A stretch of DNA of 64,000 nt, taken from the NCBI GenBank assembly GCA_023425025.1, contig JAFADG010000035.1:1-64000 (forward strand). The letters run 5' to 3'. The notes beneath the pieces were generated by a model. The model did not search any database. It was not told the origin of the DNA and saw nothing but the letters and a program-made list of their open reading frames with translations. This DNA is from Bacillota bacterium (lineage in GTDB: Bacteria; Bacillota; Clostridia; Christensenellales; Aristaeellaceae). This document shows positions 1-8,098 of this stretch, one piece after another. The position numbers and the translations under genes were made by a program. The first letter of the stretch is position 1. The number at the start of each line of letters is the position of its first letter.

Positions 1-86
1 GCTATAGCCCTTACTCTTGCGCTGCGAACGGCAAAAAAACTTGTCATTCGCTTCGCTCTACGGCTGAAAGCTAAAGCCTTTTACCC

Positions 87-105
87 CCACCAGCTCAACT
101 GGTGG
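87..105. repeat. Perfect hairpin CCACCAG/CTGGTGG, possible IS200/IS605-type end
   Basis: Seven-base arms with a five-base loop (CTCAA). The surrounding 1-130 has no gene I can support; it holds short repeated words (AAAGCTAAAGCC, CGCTAAAGCTCC). Subterminal hairpins of this type mark the ends of IS200/IS605 elements, and the window edge may cut one. No transposase is visible, so this is only a suggestion. Confidence 0.35.
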
Positions 106-130
106 ATTCATAACGCTAAAGCTCCAACGG

Positions 131-160
131 AAAAAGCGCCCGGCATTCACCGGACGCTTT
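131..160 (-). terminator. Rho-independent terminator of the MetQ-like gene
   Basis: On the minus strand AAAGCGTCCGG pairs with CCGGGCGCTTT across a short loop and runs into a T tract, 15 bases after the stop codon of the MetQ-like gene. Confidence 0.75.
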
Positions 161-175
161 GGGAGAACAGGATTT

Positions 176-1009
176 TTACTCCTCGGGGGTGAAGGTGGGG
201 ATCACGCCGCCCTTGAAGTTCTCGTTGGTCAGCAGGAAGTCCTGCACCTTCTTTGTCAGCAGCACTTTTTCCAGGGCCTTGACGAAATCAGCATCCTTAT
301 CCTCGGGCCGGACGACGACGTAGTTGGTGTACACCTTGCCGGCATCGCTATCAGCGGGCTCTACGAAAATGGCATCCTTGGCGGGGCTGAGGCCCGCATC
401 CAGGGCGAAGTTGCCGTTGATGACAGCGAAATCCGCATCAGCCAGGGTGGCGGGCAGGGTGGAGGCATCCACTTCCTTGATGTCCAGCTTCAGGCGGTTT
501 TCCACGATATCCAGCACGGTGACGCTGCTGTCGGGGGTGGTGCCTTCCGGCAGGGTGATCAGGCCGGCTTCCTGCAAAAGCAGCAGCGCGCGGGTCTCGT
601 TGGAGGGGTCGTTGGTAACGGTGATAATGCCACCTTCCTTCAATTCCTCCAACGTCTTGGTCTTTCCCGGATACAGGGCGTAGGGCTCGTAATGTACGCC
701 GATGGCGGGAACAAGCTGCTCATTTTCCGCAACGGTAACATTGTAGGCGTTCAGGTAGGGCAGGTGCTGGAAGTAGTTGGCGTCCAGCTCCTTGGAGGCC
801 AGGGCGGGGTTGGGCAGCGGATATTCGGTGAAAACGACGATTTCCAGCTCATAGCCCAGTGCGGCCAGGTCATCTTTGACCAATTCCAGCACTTCGGCGT
901 GGGGGGTCGGCGTGGCGCCGATCACGATCTTGGTTAAGCTCTGGGCGGAAGCTACGGTAAGGGACAGGGCAAGCACCAGGGCGAGGGCCAGGGCAAACAG
1001 CTTCTTCAT
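176..1009 (-). CDS. metQ: MetQ/NlpA-family substrate-binding protein
   Basis: Binding protein of a methionine-type ABC importer, 277 residues. I start it at MKKLFALAL because AAAGGAG lies 8 bases upstream; an in-frame ATG nine codons earlier has no such site. Residues 1-22 form a signal peptide ending ASA. The mature protein opens with KIVIGATPTPHAE and contains DANYFQHLPYL, both typical of MetQ/NlpA. Oddly there is no lipobox cysteine, although Gram-positive MetQ proteins are normally lipoproteins, so it may be released or held differently. No metN or metI lies beside it: a terminator and the window edge follow on one side and a divergent gene lies on the other. Methionine as substrate is inferred from family. 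Confidence 0.88.
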   Translation of the reverse strand: MKKLFALALALVLALSLTVASAQSLTKIVIGATPTPHAEVLELVKDDLAALGYELEIVVFTEYPLPNPALASKELDANYFQHLPYLNAYNVTVAENEQLVPAIGVHYEPYALYPGKTKTLEELKEGGIITVTNDPSNETRALLLLQEAGLITLPEGTTPDSSVTVLDIVENRLKLDIKEVDASTLPATLADADFAVINGNFALDAGLSPAKDAIFVEPADSDAGKVYTNYVVVRPEDKDADFVKALEKVLLTKKVQDFLLTNENFKGGVIPTFTPEE

Positions 1010-1174
1010 ACAATAACGCTCCTTTGCGCATATCATTTATTTGGGGAAATCACCGGTCTACCAATCGCAGCGTCGACAGCGGCACATTCGCCCGCCGATC
1101 ATGCGGATAGGACTGGGATTACCGGAATACAGGTACCGCAAACCATTCACCTCAATTCCTATTTGTAAGGTATG
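1010..1174 (-). promoter_or_regulatory. Long 5' leader of the MetQ-like gene, structured, class unknown
   Basis: About 165 nt lie between the predicted transcription start and the ATG. The RNA contains pairing segments (TGCGG with CCGCA near 1119-1145, and a GGTAGACC hairpin near 1055-1062) but no S-box GATGAAA/GGCAACC pattern and no T-box. Fragments AATAGGAAT, GGTGAA and AGACCGG loosely recall cobalamin riboswitch segments but are not in a convincing frame. The divergent promoter region to 1364 holds no gene. Confidence 0.3.
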
Positions 1175-1180
1175 GAATAA

Positions 1181-1209
1181 ATGATAGCGCATATTCCCTA
1201 GCATGTCAA
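1181..1209 (-). promoter_or_regulatory. Sigma-A-type promoter for the MetQ-like gene
   Basis: On the minus strand TTGACA (1209-1204) and TATCAT (1186-1181) are separated by 17 bp. Confidence 0.75.
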
Positions 1210-1260
1210 TAGGAAATGAGAAAAATCTTTTGCCGGTTTGCTTTCCGGCTGCAATGCGTC

Positions 1261-1289
1261 TTGACAGACCGCCAGAAAGGTATTATTGT
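1261..1289 (+). promoter_or_regulatory. Possible promoter for the SH3-repeat gene
   Basis: TTGACA at 1261-1266 and TATTGT at 1284-1289, 17-bp spacer, divergent from the MetQ promoter. The -10 matches only four of six bases. Confidence 0.45.
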
Positions 1290-1364
1290 TTGGTTAGATA
1301 GGTTCCATATACAGTGTTGATATAGGCATTTATATTTGTAATAGATCACCAAGGAGGTTTTGCC

Positions 1365-2267
1365 GTGAATCAGCGTTTGCGCCATGGCCGAAGATGGATC
1401 ATTTTCGCTGCCGTACTTTTGCTTTCTCTGCTCCCTGCCGCTTCCCTGGCGGATGCCGCATACCTTGCCGTAAAGGGCGGCACGTTGAAGCTTCGGGAGA
1501 CGGCCAGCACCACGGCGGCTGTCCTTGGCGCATATCCCACCGGCACATGGGTGATGGTGCTGGAAGAGGGCGGCGATTTCACCAAAGTGCAGGCGGGCGG
1601 CAAAACAGGCTACATGATGAAGGATTATCTGACGGCCGGGAACGACACGATCATCGCTGTCCGGTACGTGCGGACCAACACCGGCGCCGGCGTCAACCTC
1701 CGGGAATCCCCGGCGGAAGGCGGCGCGGTGATCACCGGCGTCGCCGAAGGCACCAGGGTGGATGTGCTGCTGAAGGGCGTTGCGTGGTACAAGGTACAGG
1801 TCGGCGGCGAAACGGGCTTCATCGCATCCAAGTACCTGTTTACCGAAGCCGGCGGAACCTCCCAGTATGCCGTGGTCAATAACCCCAAGAACACCCAGGT
1901 GTTAAACCTTCGGGAAACGGCCTCCACAACGGGAACCGTTCTTGGCAAGTACAAAAATTTCAAGCCTGTCGCCATCCTCCAAAGCGGCGATGTCTGGTGC
2001 AAGGTGCAGGTGGATGACAAAACAGGATACATGATGACCAAGTATTTGAAGATGACGGCCGCGCCTTTTTCCGCCGTTGTGAACAACCCCAACGGCGGCA
2101 GCTATGTCAATTTCCGAAAGGGACCCAGCAACAGCGCGGCGGTTCTATCCAAACTGCCCACAGGTTCCACCGTGACGGTCCTGGATAAGGGCACGAATTG
2201 GTCGCTTGTCAGCATTGGCGGCACCATCGGCTATGTGAGCACCTGGTTCCTGACGTATGGATATTGA
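1365..2267 (+). CDS. Secreted protein with four SH3-like repeats
   Basis: 300 residues, GTG start 8 bases after AAGGAGG. Residues 1-30 are an Arg-rich signal peptide (IIFAAVLLLSLLPAASLADA). Four bacterial SH3 (SH3_3) domains follow at roughly 33-92, 97-158, 168-229 and 235-299; each carries LRE or FRKG, a VLGxxxxG turn, WxKVQVxxxxGYM and a final YL. Such domains usually bind cell-wall peptide or glycan. There is no catalytic domain and no anchor, so it is probably a secreted wall-associated protein. It faces the larger SH3-bearing surface protein at 2388-6383 across back-to-back terminators, and the two may act on the same surface. Confidence 0.85.
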   Translation: MNQRLRHGRRWIIFAAVLLLSLLPAASLADAAYLAVKGGTLKLRETASTTAAVLGAYPTGTWVMVLEEGGDFTKVQAGGKTGYMMKDYLTAGNDTIIAVRYVRTNTGAGVNLRESPAEGGAVITGVAEGTRVDVLLKGVAWYKVQVGGETGFIASKYLFTEAGGTSQYAVVNNPKNTQVLNLRETASTTGTVLGKYKNFKPVAILQSGDVWCKVQVDDKTGYMMTKYLKMTAAPFSAVVNNPNGGSYVNFRKGPSNSAAVLSKLPTGSTVTVLDKGTNWSLVSIGGTIGYVSTWFLTYGY

Positions 2268-2295
2268 CAGACAATTGGCGTAACATCGCAATAAC

Positions 2296-2334
2296 AAAGG
2301 CCGCCCTTTACTTTAAAAGTGCAGGGCGGCCTTT
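2296..2334 (+). terminator. Terminator of the SH3-repeat gene
   Basis: AAAGGCCGCCCT pairs perfectly with AGGGCGGCCTTT around a 15-base loop, 29 bases after the stop. It may also act on the other strand. Confidence 0.75.
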
Positions 2335-2355
2335 GCTATTCCCTTATACGAGAAA

Positions 2356-2380
2356 GCCCGGGGAGATGTCTTCCCCGGGC
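2356..2380 (-). terminator. Terminator of the large surface-protein gene
   Basis: GCCCGGGGA and TCCCCGGGC form a GC-rich stem just past the stop on the minus strand, followed by CTTTCTC. Confidence 0.7.
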
Positions 2381-2387
2381 AGATTGT

Positions 2388-5300
2388 TTATGCGTCCTGA
2401 TTGGTATCGGTCGGCACGTTCTGGTCGGCGCCTGTATGGCGGCCGGCGCGGGGCTGACGGGAAGTGGCGTTATTTTGTCCGGTCATGCCGTTTTGCGCGC
2501 CTGCACCCTGTTGTGCCTCCGGCCGGTTGGCGGAATTGGGGGTTCCTGGCTGCGCGGGCCGTGCATATGCGCCCGTCTGTTGGGTGGGCCTTGGCATTTG
2601 CGCGCCGCCGGGCTGTACGGGCCTTGTACCACTTGGCGGCTGCCCGGGCCGCTGGCTATAAGGGGAGGGTGCTCCGCCCGGGGCTTGCGGCCTTGGCGCG
2701 CCGGAAGGCGGCGCTTGCTTTGCCTGGGTACCGGCAGCCGGAGGAACCATGGGCGCATTGGTGGCCCGTGCATAGGGGCGTGCGCCGCTTTGCGGGTTCT
2801 GCTGCATGGCGGCCCTGCGCTGGGCGGCCCTTGCGGCGGCCTTGCGCTGGTTGGATTTGTGCAGCGCGTAGGCGTACAAGCCGCCGAAGCCGGCCAATAC
2901 CGTGACGCCCAGGCCCAGCCATATCATACTGGGGCTGTCCGACTGCGTTTCCACAGGCGGATCGGTGGGCGGAGGCAGGGTCTCAAAGGGTTCCGGCGTC
3001 GGGCTGGGCGAAGCGGTGGGCTGCGGTTCCGGCGTGGCGTAAGGATCGAAGGGTTGGTAGGTGGCGTCCAGGCCGGAGTTGGGATTGGTCCAGGTGCCTA
3101 CGTTCCAGTCTTCCGGCGCGGTGGGCAGATTGCTGCTGCCGCCATTGTTTCCGCTGTTGTTGTTATTGTTGTTATTGCCTGTGCCGCCGGTGACGCCCTG
3201 GGAGTATTCAGGACTCTGCAGGAACTCTTCCAGCTCGGCCAAGGTCAGCACGTGGAAGAAGTCGCCGGATACATAGCCTTCCTTGCCGGCCTGATTCACC
3301 TTGTACCAGGTCTTGCCGTCCACCTGCGTGCTGCTGAGCACCAGCGCAAAGGCATATTTGTTCAGCACGGCAATCCGGGAGCCGCTGGAACCGGGGGTTG
3401 CACGGAAGTTCACGCCGCTGTTTGTCACGTAACCATAACTGGAAGGACTGTTCGGGCTGACAGGCGGCGGGGTGACGGACGACGGCGTGGGGGTAGGCGT
3501 CTTCAGAGAATTTTTGTATTCTTCCTCTTCCGCCGGAGACAGCCAGCGCAGCTGATCGGCACGGATATAGCCCCATTGTTCGCCAAACTTCACGATTTGC
3601 CATGCAACGCCGCCCGGATATTCCTGGCCGCTAATATAGACAACGTTTGTCTTGGCCAGCATATTGACCAGCATGCTGTTGGGATCAGCCGAGCCGCGCA
3701 TAGGCACATTATCGCCAATGGGAACGGCATACCCTTTCTGCTGGAAGGGAGTTGGAGTGGGCTGGGGAGTAACGGAAGGGGTAGGCGTCTTGTTGTACTG
3801 ATCCAGGTAGTGTTGGGCCTCTGCGTTATTGATGCGGCGCAGCGCATCGTCCGGCACATAGCCGGTAATTTTGTTGAGCGTTTCCACCAGAGACCAGGGC
3901 GTCGTCCCCTGATAGACCTGGCCGATGACCTTCACCAGCGTTTCAGTGGGCAGCGTGGCCAGAATGCTCTGGTCGGTGTCGCTGACCTCAACCCGCAGCG
4001 CCACCTGCCTGGTGGTCAGGGCATACCCCTGATACTGAGGGGGCAGAGGCGTGGCGGTGACTGTCGGCGCAGGAGAAGCGGTAACGTTCGGCTCGGGAGA
4101 ACGGGTGGGCATGGGGGTTTGCAGGGAGGCCTGGTATTGATCGCTTTGGGCTTTTGTCATCATGTCCAGGAACTCGGTCATGATGTAGCCATCCTGGCCG
4201 TCCACACGCACACGGGTCCACACTTCGTCGGTTGCGGTAAGCTGTGATTCATACATCCAGACATGGGTGCCTGCGGACAGGCTCTTGATGAGGTTGCTGC
4301 CGTCCTTGGCAGCAGGCGTGCTGCGGAAGTTCACCTTTTTGTTGGTTGTAGCCCAGCGGTCAATGGGTGCTCCGACAGGGATAGGGGTTTCCGTAACAGT
4401 GGCCACGTAGTTGAAAACTACGGGATTGGGCGAAGCATTGCCCTGGCCGTCTACTGTAACAGTTACAGAGGCAGCGCCATCCAGCTTGTATCCTGAAGGA
4501 GTCTGATCAGCACGAGCCTCTACAGACCCGCCGGGGGCAGTAATGGTCTTTTGCTCTGAGAAGAATTCCGCGCCGTCCTTTTTATACTGCACAGTGACCT
4601 GGGCAGAGGCAGCCGGGATTACCTTGTAGTTGAAGACAACGGGGTTGACGCTGGCGTTGCCATTGCCATCCACCGTGACGTTCACGACAGCTTCGCCTTC
4701 CAGCATATATCCCGTGGGCGTCTGGTCCTGGCGGGCGCTCACCTGGCCGCCGGGGGCGGTAAGACTGATCTGCTCGGAGAAGAATTCCGCGCCGTCTTTC
4801 TTGTACTGCACAGTGACCTGGGCAGTAGCCGCCGGGATTTCCTTGTAGTTGAAAACGACGGGATTGGGACTGGCATTGCCATTGCTATCCACCGTGACGT
4901 TCACGGCAGCTTCGCCTTCCAGCTGGTATCCCGCGGGCATCTGGTCTTCACGGGCACTCACCTGGCCGCCGGGGGCGGTAAGACTGATCTGCTCGGAGAA
5001 GAATTCCGTGCCGTCTTTCTTGTACTGCACAGTGACCTGGGCAGTAGCCGCCGGAATTTCCTTGTAGTTGAAGATAACGGGGTTGGGACTGGCATTGCCG
5101 TTGCCATCCACCGTAACGTTCACGGTGGCGTCGCCTTCCAGCTGGTATCCCGCGGGCATCTGGTCTTCACGGGCACTCACCGGGCCGCCGGGGGCGGTAA
5201 GACTGATCTGCTCAGAGAAGAATTCCGTGCCGTCTTTCTTGTACTGCACAGTGACCTGGGCAGTAGCCGCCGGAATTTCCTTGTAGTTGAAGATAACGGG

Positions 5301-6383
5301 GTTGGGATTGGCATTGCCGTTGCCATCCACCGTAACGTTCACAGTGGCGTCGCCTTCCAGCTGGTATCCTTCAGGCGCACGGCCGGAATCGGCGCTGATA
5401 GGCGCGCCGGGCGCGGTAACGGTTTCTTCATACGAGTCGTATACTTCCCCGTCTTTTGCGTACTGCACAGTGACCTGGGCGGTAACAGGCGGGATTTCCT
5501 TGTAGTTGAAAACGACGGGATTGGGGCTGGCATTGCCGTTGCCATCCACCGTAACGTTCACAGTGGCGTCGCCTTCCAGCTGGTATCCTTCAGGCGCACG
5601 GCCGGAATCGGCGCTGATCGATTCGCCGGGAGCGGTAACGGTCCTCTCTTCCGAATGGAATTCAATGCCGTCCTTTGTGTACGCAATGGTGACCCGCGCG
5701 GACGCAGGCGCTTTTTTCCTGAACTGGAAAACCACCGGCGCAAAGTTACCGCCCGCATCAACCGATGCTTGCTTTGAATCGGAGTCATTCAACTCATATT
5801 CAGGCGGAACATTGCTGGCGACTACCTGCACCGGCTCGCTGGAACCATATGCAACCTCAATGGAGGTCTGGTACAGCGTCTGCCCATTATCATCTACATA
5901 AAGAATAGGAACGTTCCCTTTGGGAACAGGCGTAGGCGCCGGCTCTGGGGGAACCGGGTTGGTGGAGATATACAAATTGAAGAAGCCCACCGAGTTTCCG
6001 CTTCCATCGGTGACGCTGATGGGAACGGACGCGCTGGCCAAGTCACCGGCGTTCACAACGCCGCTCAAGGAGCTGTCATTGCCGGGATTAAAAGTATAAT
6101 CGCTGTGGTCCGGATAGCTGATGCTCAGAAACAGCGCACTCAGCGGTGCGTTTCCCGGCACGGACAGCCAGAAAGCATCATAGGCCGTCATCCAGCTCAC
6201 ATGCGCAGCCGATCCGGAATCGACGCGGTTGCTGTTCTCATCCATCCAATACACCTTGATATCAAGTCCGTTCCAATTGGAAGCAGCCATGGCGGGCGCC
6301 GACACCCATGGAATGGCCATGAGCAGCACCATCATCAAGGATAGCATGCGGCGGCCGAATGAAATACCAGTCTGTTTTTTCAT
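2388..6383 (-). CDS. Giant surface protein: repeats, SH3-like domains, one membrane span, Pro/Gln-rich tail
   Basis: 1331 residues, ATG 9 bases after AGGAGGG. Order of parts: signal peptide 1-33; an N-terminal beta domain to about 142; a Pro-rich hinge; one diverged and six close copies of a 73-residue unit to about 665 (motifs AQVTVQYKKDG, LTAPGG, VNVTVDGNGNASPNPV, FNYKEIP), resembling MucBP/Ig-like adhesin repeats; four SH3-like domains separated by Pro/Thr linkers (about 675-1075); an Asn-rich stretch; a Thr/Pro stalk; a membrane span near 1150-1172; then about 159 residues rich in Pro, Gln, Ala and Gly with many Arg, predicted inside the cell. No LPXTG motif. Likely a wall-spanning adhesin or envelope organiser; the inner tail is unusual. 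Confidence 0.85.
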   Translation of the reverse strand: MKKQTGISFGRRMLSLMMVLLMAIPWVSAPAMAASNWNGLDIKVYWMDENSNRVDSGSAAHVSWMTAYDAFWLSVPGNAPLSALFLSISYPDHSDYTFNPGNDSSLSGVVNAGDLASASVPISVTDGSGNSVGFFNLYISTNPVPPEPAPTPVPKGNVPILYVDDNGQTLYQTSIEVAYGSSEPVQVVASNVPPEYELNDSDSKQASVDAGGNFAPVVFQFRKKAPASARVTIAYTKDGIEFHSEERTVTAPGESISADSGRAPEGYQLEGDATVNVTVDGNGNASPNPVVFNYKEIPPVTAQVTVQYAKDGEVYDSYEETVTAPGAPISADSGRAPEGYQLEGDATVNVTVDGNGNANPNPVIFNYKEIPAATAQVTVQYKKDGTEFFSEQISLTAPGGPVSAREDQMPAGYQLEGDATVNVTVDGNGNASPNPVIFNYKEIPAATAQVTVQYKKDGTEFFSEQISLTAPGGQVSAREDQMPAGYQLEGEAAVNVTVDSNGNASPNPVVFNYKEIPAATAQVTVQYKKDGAEFFSEQISLTAPGGQVSARQDQTPTGYMLEGEAVVNVTVDGNGNASVNPVVFNYKVIPAASAQVTVQYKKDGAEFFSEQKTITAPGGSVEARADQTPSGYKLDGAASVTVTVDGQGNASPNPVVFNYVATVTETPIPVGAPIDRWATTNKKVNFRSTPAAKDGSNLIKSLSAGTHVWMYESQLTATDEVWTRVRVDGQDGYIMTEFLDMMTKAQSDQYQASLQTPMPTRSPEPNVTASPAPTVTATPLPPQYQGYALTTRQVALRVEVSDTDQSILATLPTETLVKVIGQVYQGTTPWSLVETLNKITGYVPDDALRRINNAEAQHYLDQYNKTPTPSVTPQPTPTPFQQKGYAVPIGDNVPMRGSADPNSMLVNMLAKTNVVYISGQEYPGGVAWQIVKFGEQWGYIRADQLRWLSPAEEEEYKNSLKTPTPTPSSVTPPPVSPNSPSSYGYVTNSGVNFRATPGSSGSRIAVLNKYAFALVLSSTQVDGKTWYKVNQAGKEGYVSGDFFHVLTLAELEEFLQSPEYSQGVTGGTGNNNNNNNSGNNGGSSNLPTAPEDWNVGTWTNPNSGLDATYQPFDPYATPEPQPTASPSPTPEPFETLPPPTDPPVETQSDSPSMIWLGLGVTVLAGFGGLYAYALHKSNQRKAAARAAQRRAAMQQNPQSGARPYARATNAPMVPPAAGTQAKQAPPSGAPRPQAPGGAPSPYSQRPGQPPSGTRPVQPGGAQMPRPTQQTGAYARPAQPGTPNSANRPEAQQGAGAQNGMTGQNNATSRQPRAGRHTGADQNVPTDTNQDA
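4400..5710 (-). repeat. 219-bp tandem repeat, six copies, inside the surface-protein gene
   Basis: Six in-phase 219-bp units (73 codons). The middle copies are nearly identical at DNA level, which suggests recent expansion or gene conversion; copies toward both ends are more diverged. Confidence 0.85.
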
Positions 6384-6422
6384 GGGTGAAATCCCTCCTG
6401 TTGTTGGTACACCATGTATACG

Positions 6423-6451
6423 ATTGTAGTATCACAACGCCTGATTGTCAA
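6423..6451 (-). promoter_or_regulatory. Promoter of the large surface-protein gene
   Basis: Minus strand TTGACA (6451-6446) and TACAAT (6428-6423), 17-bp spacer, about 40 bp before the ATG. Confidence 0.75.
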
Positions 6452-6571
6452 TTCAAAGCCGCTTGGAAAATGTTGCGGCGGCGGGCATTTAGCAGGATTG
6501 CGGGCACCTTTGGCGAATATCGTTTGGTATGCGGCATGCGTATTTGCGCGCCGGGGGAGGAAACCCAGATC

Positions 6572-7120
6572 ATGGGGGATGAAGCATTACGGGAAACCCC
6601 TTTCCAGAAAAAGACGATGTTTGACGGAAAAATCATCTCGGTGGAGCATTGGCAGGTCAGGCTGCCCGATGGGCGGGATGCGCTGCGGGAGGTGGTCGTC
6701 CATCCCGGCGCCGCCGCCGTTGTGCCGGTAGATCAGGATGGGTATGTGACGCTGGTGCGCCAGCACAGGGTGGCCATCGGCCGCATGACCTGGGAAATAC
6801 CCGCCGGCAAACTGAACTTTGCGGGGGAAGACCCCTTTGCCTGCGCACAGCGGGAGCTGGAGGAAGAAACGGGGCTTCGGGCCGGCCGCTGGGAACTGCT
6901 CACCCGGGTGGAAACGACGCCGGGCTTCTGTACGGAGCGCATCGCCTTGTATCTGGCGACGGACCTTAGCCAGCATGCGGCCCACGCGGACGAGGATGAG
7001 TTTCTGACACTCAAGCGCATCCCCCTGAAAGAAGCGGCAGACCAGGTAATGGCGGGCGAGCTTTGCGACAGCAAGACGGCCCTTGGCCTATTGATGGCTT
7101 ACCGCCGCCTGGTCGGCTGA
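6572..7120 (+). CDS. NUDIX hydrolase, ADP-ribose pyrophosphatase type
   Basis: 182 residues. Start at ATG 6572, preceded by GGGGAGG at the right distance; the frame stays open far upstream but those codons lack family similarity. The Nudix box spans 79-102: G79 in PAGKL, E86, R94-E95, E97-E99, G101. The gap between G79 and E86 is one residue longer than the canonical box. Residues RQHR (63-66) and WEIPAGK are typical of ADP-ribose/nucleoside-diphosphate-sugar hydrolases, which split ADP-ribose to AMP and ribose-5-phosphate. Upstream 6452-6571 holds no promoter I trust. Confidence 0.88.
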   Translation: MGDEALRETPFQKKTMFDGKIISVEHWQVRLPDGRDALREVVVHPGAAAVVPVDQDGYVTLVRQHRVAIGRMTWEIPAGKLNFAGEDPFACAQRELEEETGLRAGRWELLTRVETTPGFCTERIALYLATDLSQHAAHADEDEFLTLKRIPLKEAADQVMAGELCDSKTALGLLMAYRRLVG

Positions 7121-7236
7121 GCACGCTTCTTCATATACATAACGAAACAAAACGCTTTGCGCTTCCCCATAAAGAAGGAATTTGTAAACAGCAAAACGGG
7201 AACGCTTTGCATGTTTCCATGAAAGGAGGTCCGAAG

Positions 7237-7407
7237 ATGGAAAAAAGACGCGGCGGCCATCTCTTTCTGATACTGATGGTTCTTCTTCTGATCGTTGGCC
7301 TGGTGGTGCTGATCTGGGGTGCTTCCACCTATGTAAAGCCTCGGGTTCCCTTTGGCGGGCCACAGTTCATGCTTTGGAATTTTCTGTTGGGGGACATACG
7401 CGGCTAA
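7237..7407 (+). CDS. Small single-span membrane protein
   Basis: 56 residues, ATG 7 bases after AAGGAGG (7223-7229). Basic N-terminus MEKRRGG, then a strong hydrophobic helix (about 8-30), then a short polar tail ending LLGDIRG. No family recognised. The strong ribosome site and spacing between two expressed genes support it being real. Confidence 0.65.
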   Translation: MEKRRGGHLFLILMVLLLIVGLVVLIWGASTYVKPRVPFGGPQFMLWNFLLGDIRG

Positions 7408-7443
7408 ACAACAAAAGCAATGCCGGAAGGGCTTGAGAATACC

Positions 7444-8022
7444 ATGCAGCTTTTTGACAATATCTTTACCCGCCTGCCGGAACTTTCCACCAGCCGGCTG
7501 ATCCTGCGCAATGTGCGCATGAGCGATGCCAGAGACATTTACGAATACTCCTGCGATCCCGAGGTGGCGCGCCATGTGCTTTGGGAGGCGCACCAAAGCA
7601 TCCATCAGACGAAGGCGTATATTCGCTATGTGCTCCGGCAGTACCGCATGGGCTCGCCCAGCAGCTTTTGCATAGCGCTCAAGGAAACGGGCAAGGTCAT
7701 CGGCACCATCGGTTTCATGTGGGTCAGCAATGAAAACCGGTCGGCGGAAGTCGGCTACAGCCTGTCCAGGGCGCACTGGAACAAGGGATACATGACGGAG
7801 GCGCTGGCCGCCGTTTTGCGCTTTGGCTTTGAGGAATTGAATCTCAACCGCATCGAGGCCCAGCATGAATGCGACAACCCGGCCAGCGGCCGGGTCATGG
7901 AGCATGTGGGCATGCGCAGGGAAGGCATGCTGAAAGAGCGGCTGTACAACAAATCCCGCTTTGTGGATGTGGAATTGTACGCCATCTTGCGGGAGGAATG
8001 GCGCAAATGGAACAGACGGTAG
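7444..8022 (+). CDS. GNAT acetyltransferase, RimJ/RimL type
   Basis: 192 residues. I prefer ATG 7444 (GGAAGGG upstream) over ATG 7420, which has no ribosome site. RLILRNVRMSDARDIYEY opens a classical RimJ/RimL/SpeG-like fold. The acetyl-CoA loop is VGYSLSRAHWNKGYMTEAL, and NLNRIEAQ and NPASGRVMEHVGMRREGML are the family C-terminal signatures. Substrate unknown; relatives acetylate ribosomal protein N-termini or small amines. Confidence 0.85.
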   Translation: MQLFDNIFTRLPELSTSRLILRNVRMSDARDIYEYSCDPEVARHVLWEAHQSIHQTKAYIRYVLRQYRMGSPSSFCIALKETGKVIGTIGFMWVSNENRSAEVGYSLSRAHWNKGYMTEALAAVLRFGFEELNLNRIEAQHECDNPASGRVMEHVGMRREGMLKERLYNKSRFVDVELYAILREEWRKWNRR

Positions 8023-8040
8023 CCGATCAAAGCATAGAAA

Positions 8041-8080
8041 CAGTCCGCTTTCCTTTTTCATCGGAAAGCGGGCTGATTTT
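8041..8080. terminator. Bidirectional terminator between convergent genes
   Basis: CAGTCCGCTTTCC pairs with GGAAAGCGGGCTG; ATTTTT follows on the plus strand and TTTCT on the minus strand. Confidence 0.75.
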
Positions 8081-8098
8081 TGATAAAGGGTCTATGGG

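Noticed and set aside
1120..1160. GGTACCGCAAACC on the plus strand resembles the T-box antiterminator motif
   Set aside because: No stem I, specifier or terminator surrounds it, and no amino-acid gene follows in that direction.
2319..4247. Very long plus-strand frame opposite the surface-protein gene
   Set aside because: It is the antisense of a GC-rich repetitive gene; it has no ribosome site or family match, and the minus-strand gene has signal peptide, domains and promoter.
4630..5505. Series of equal-length plus-strand 72-residue frames
   Set aside because: They are produced by the 219-bp repeat period of the minus-strand gene.
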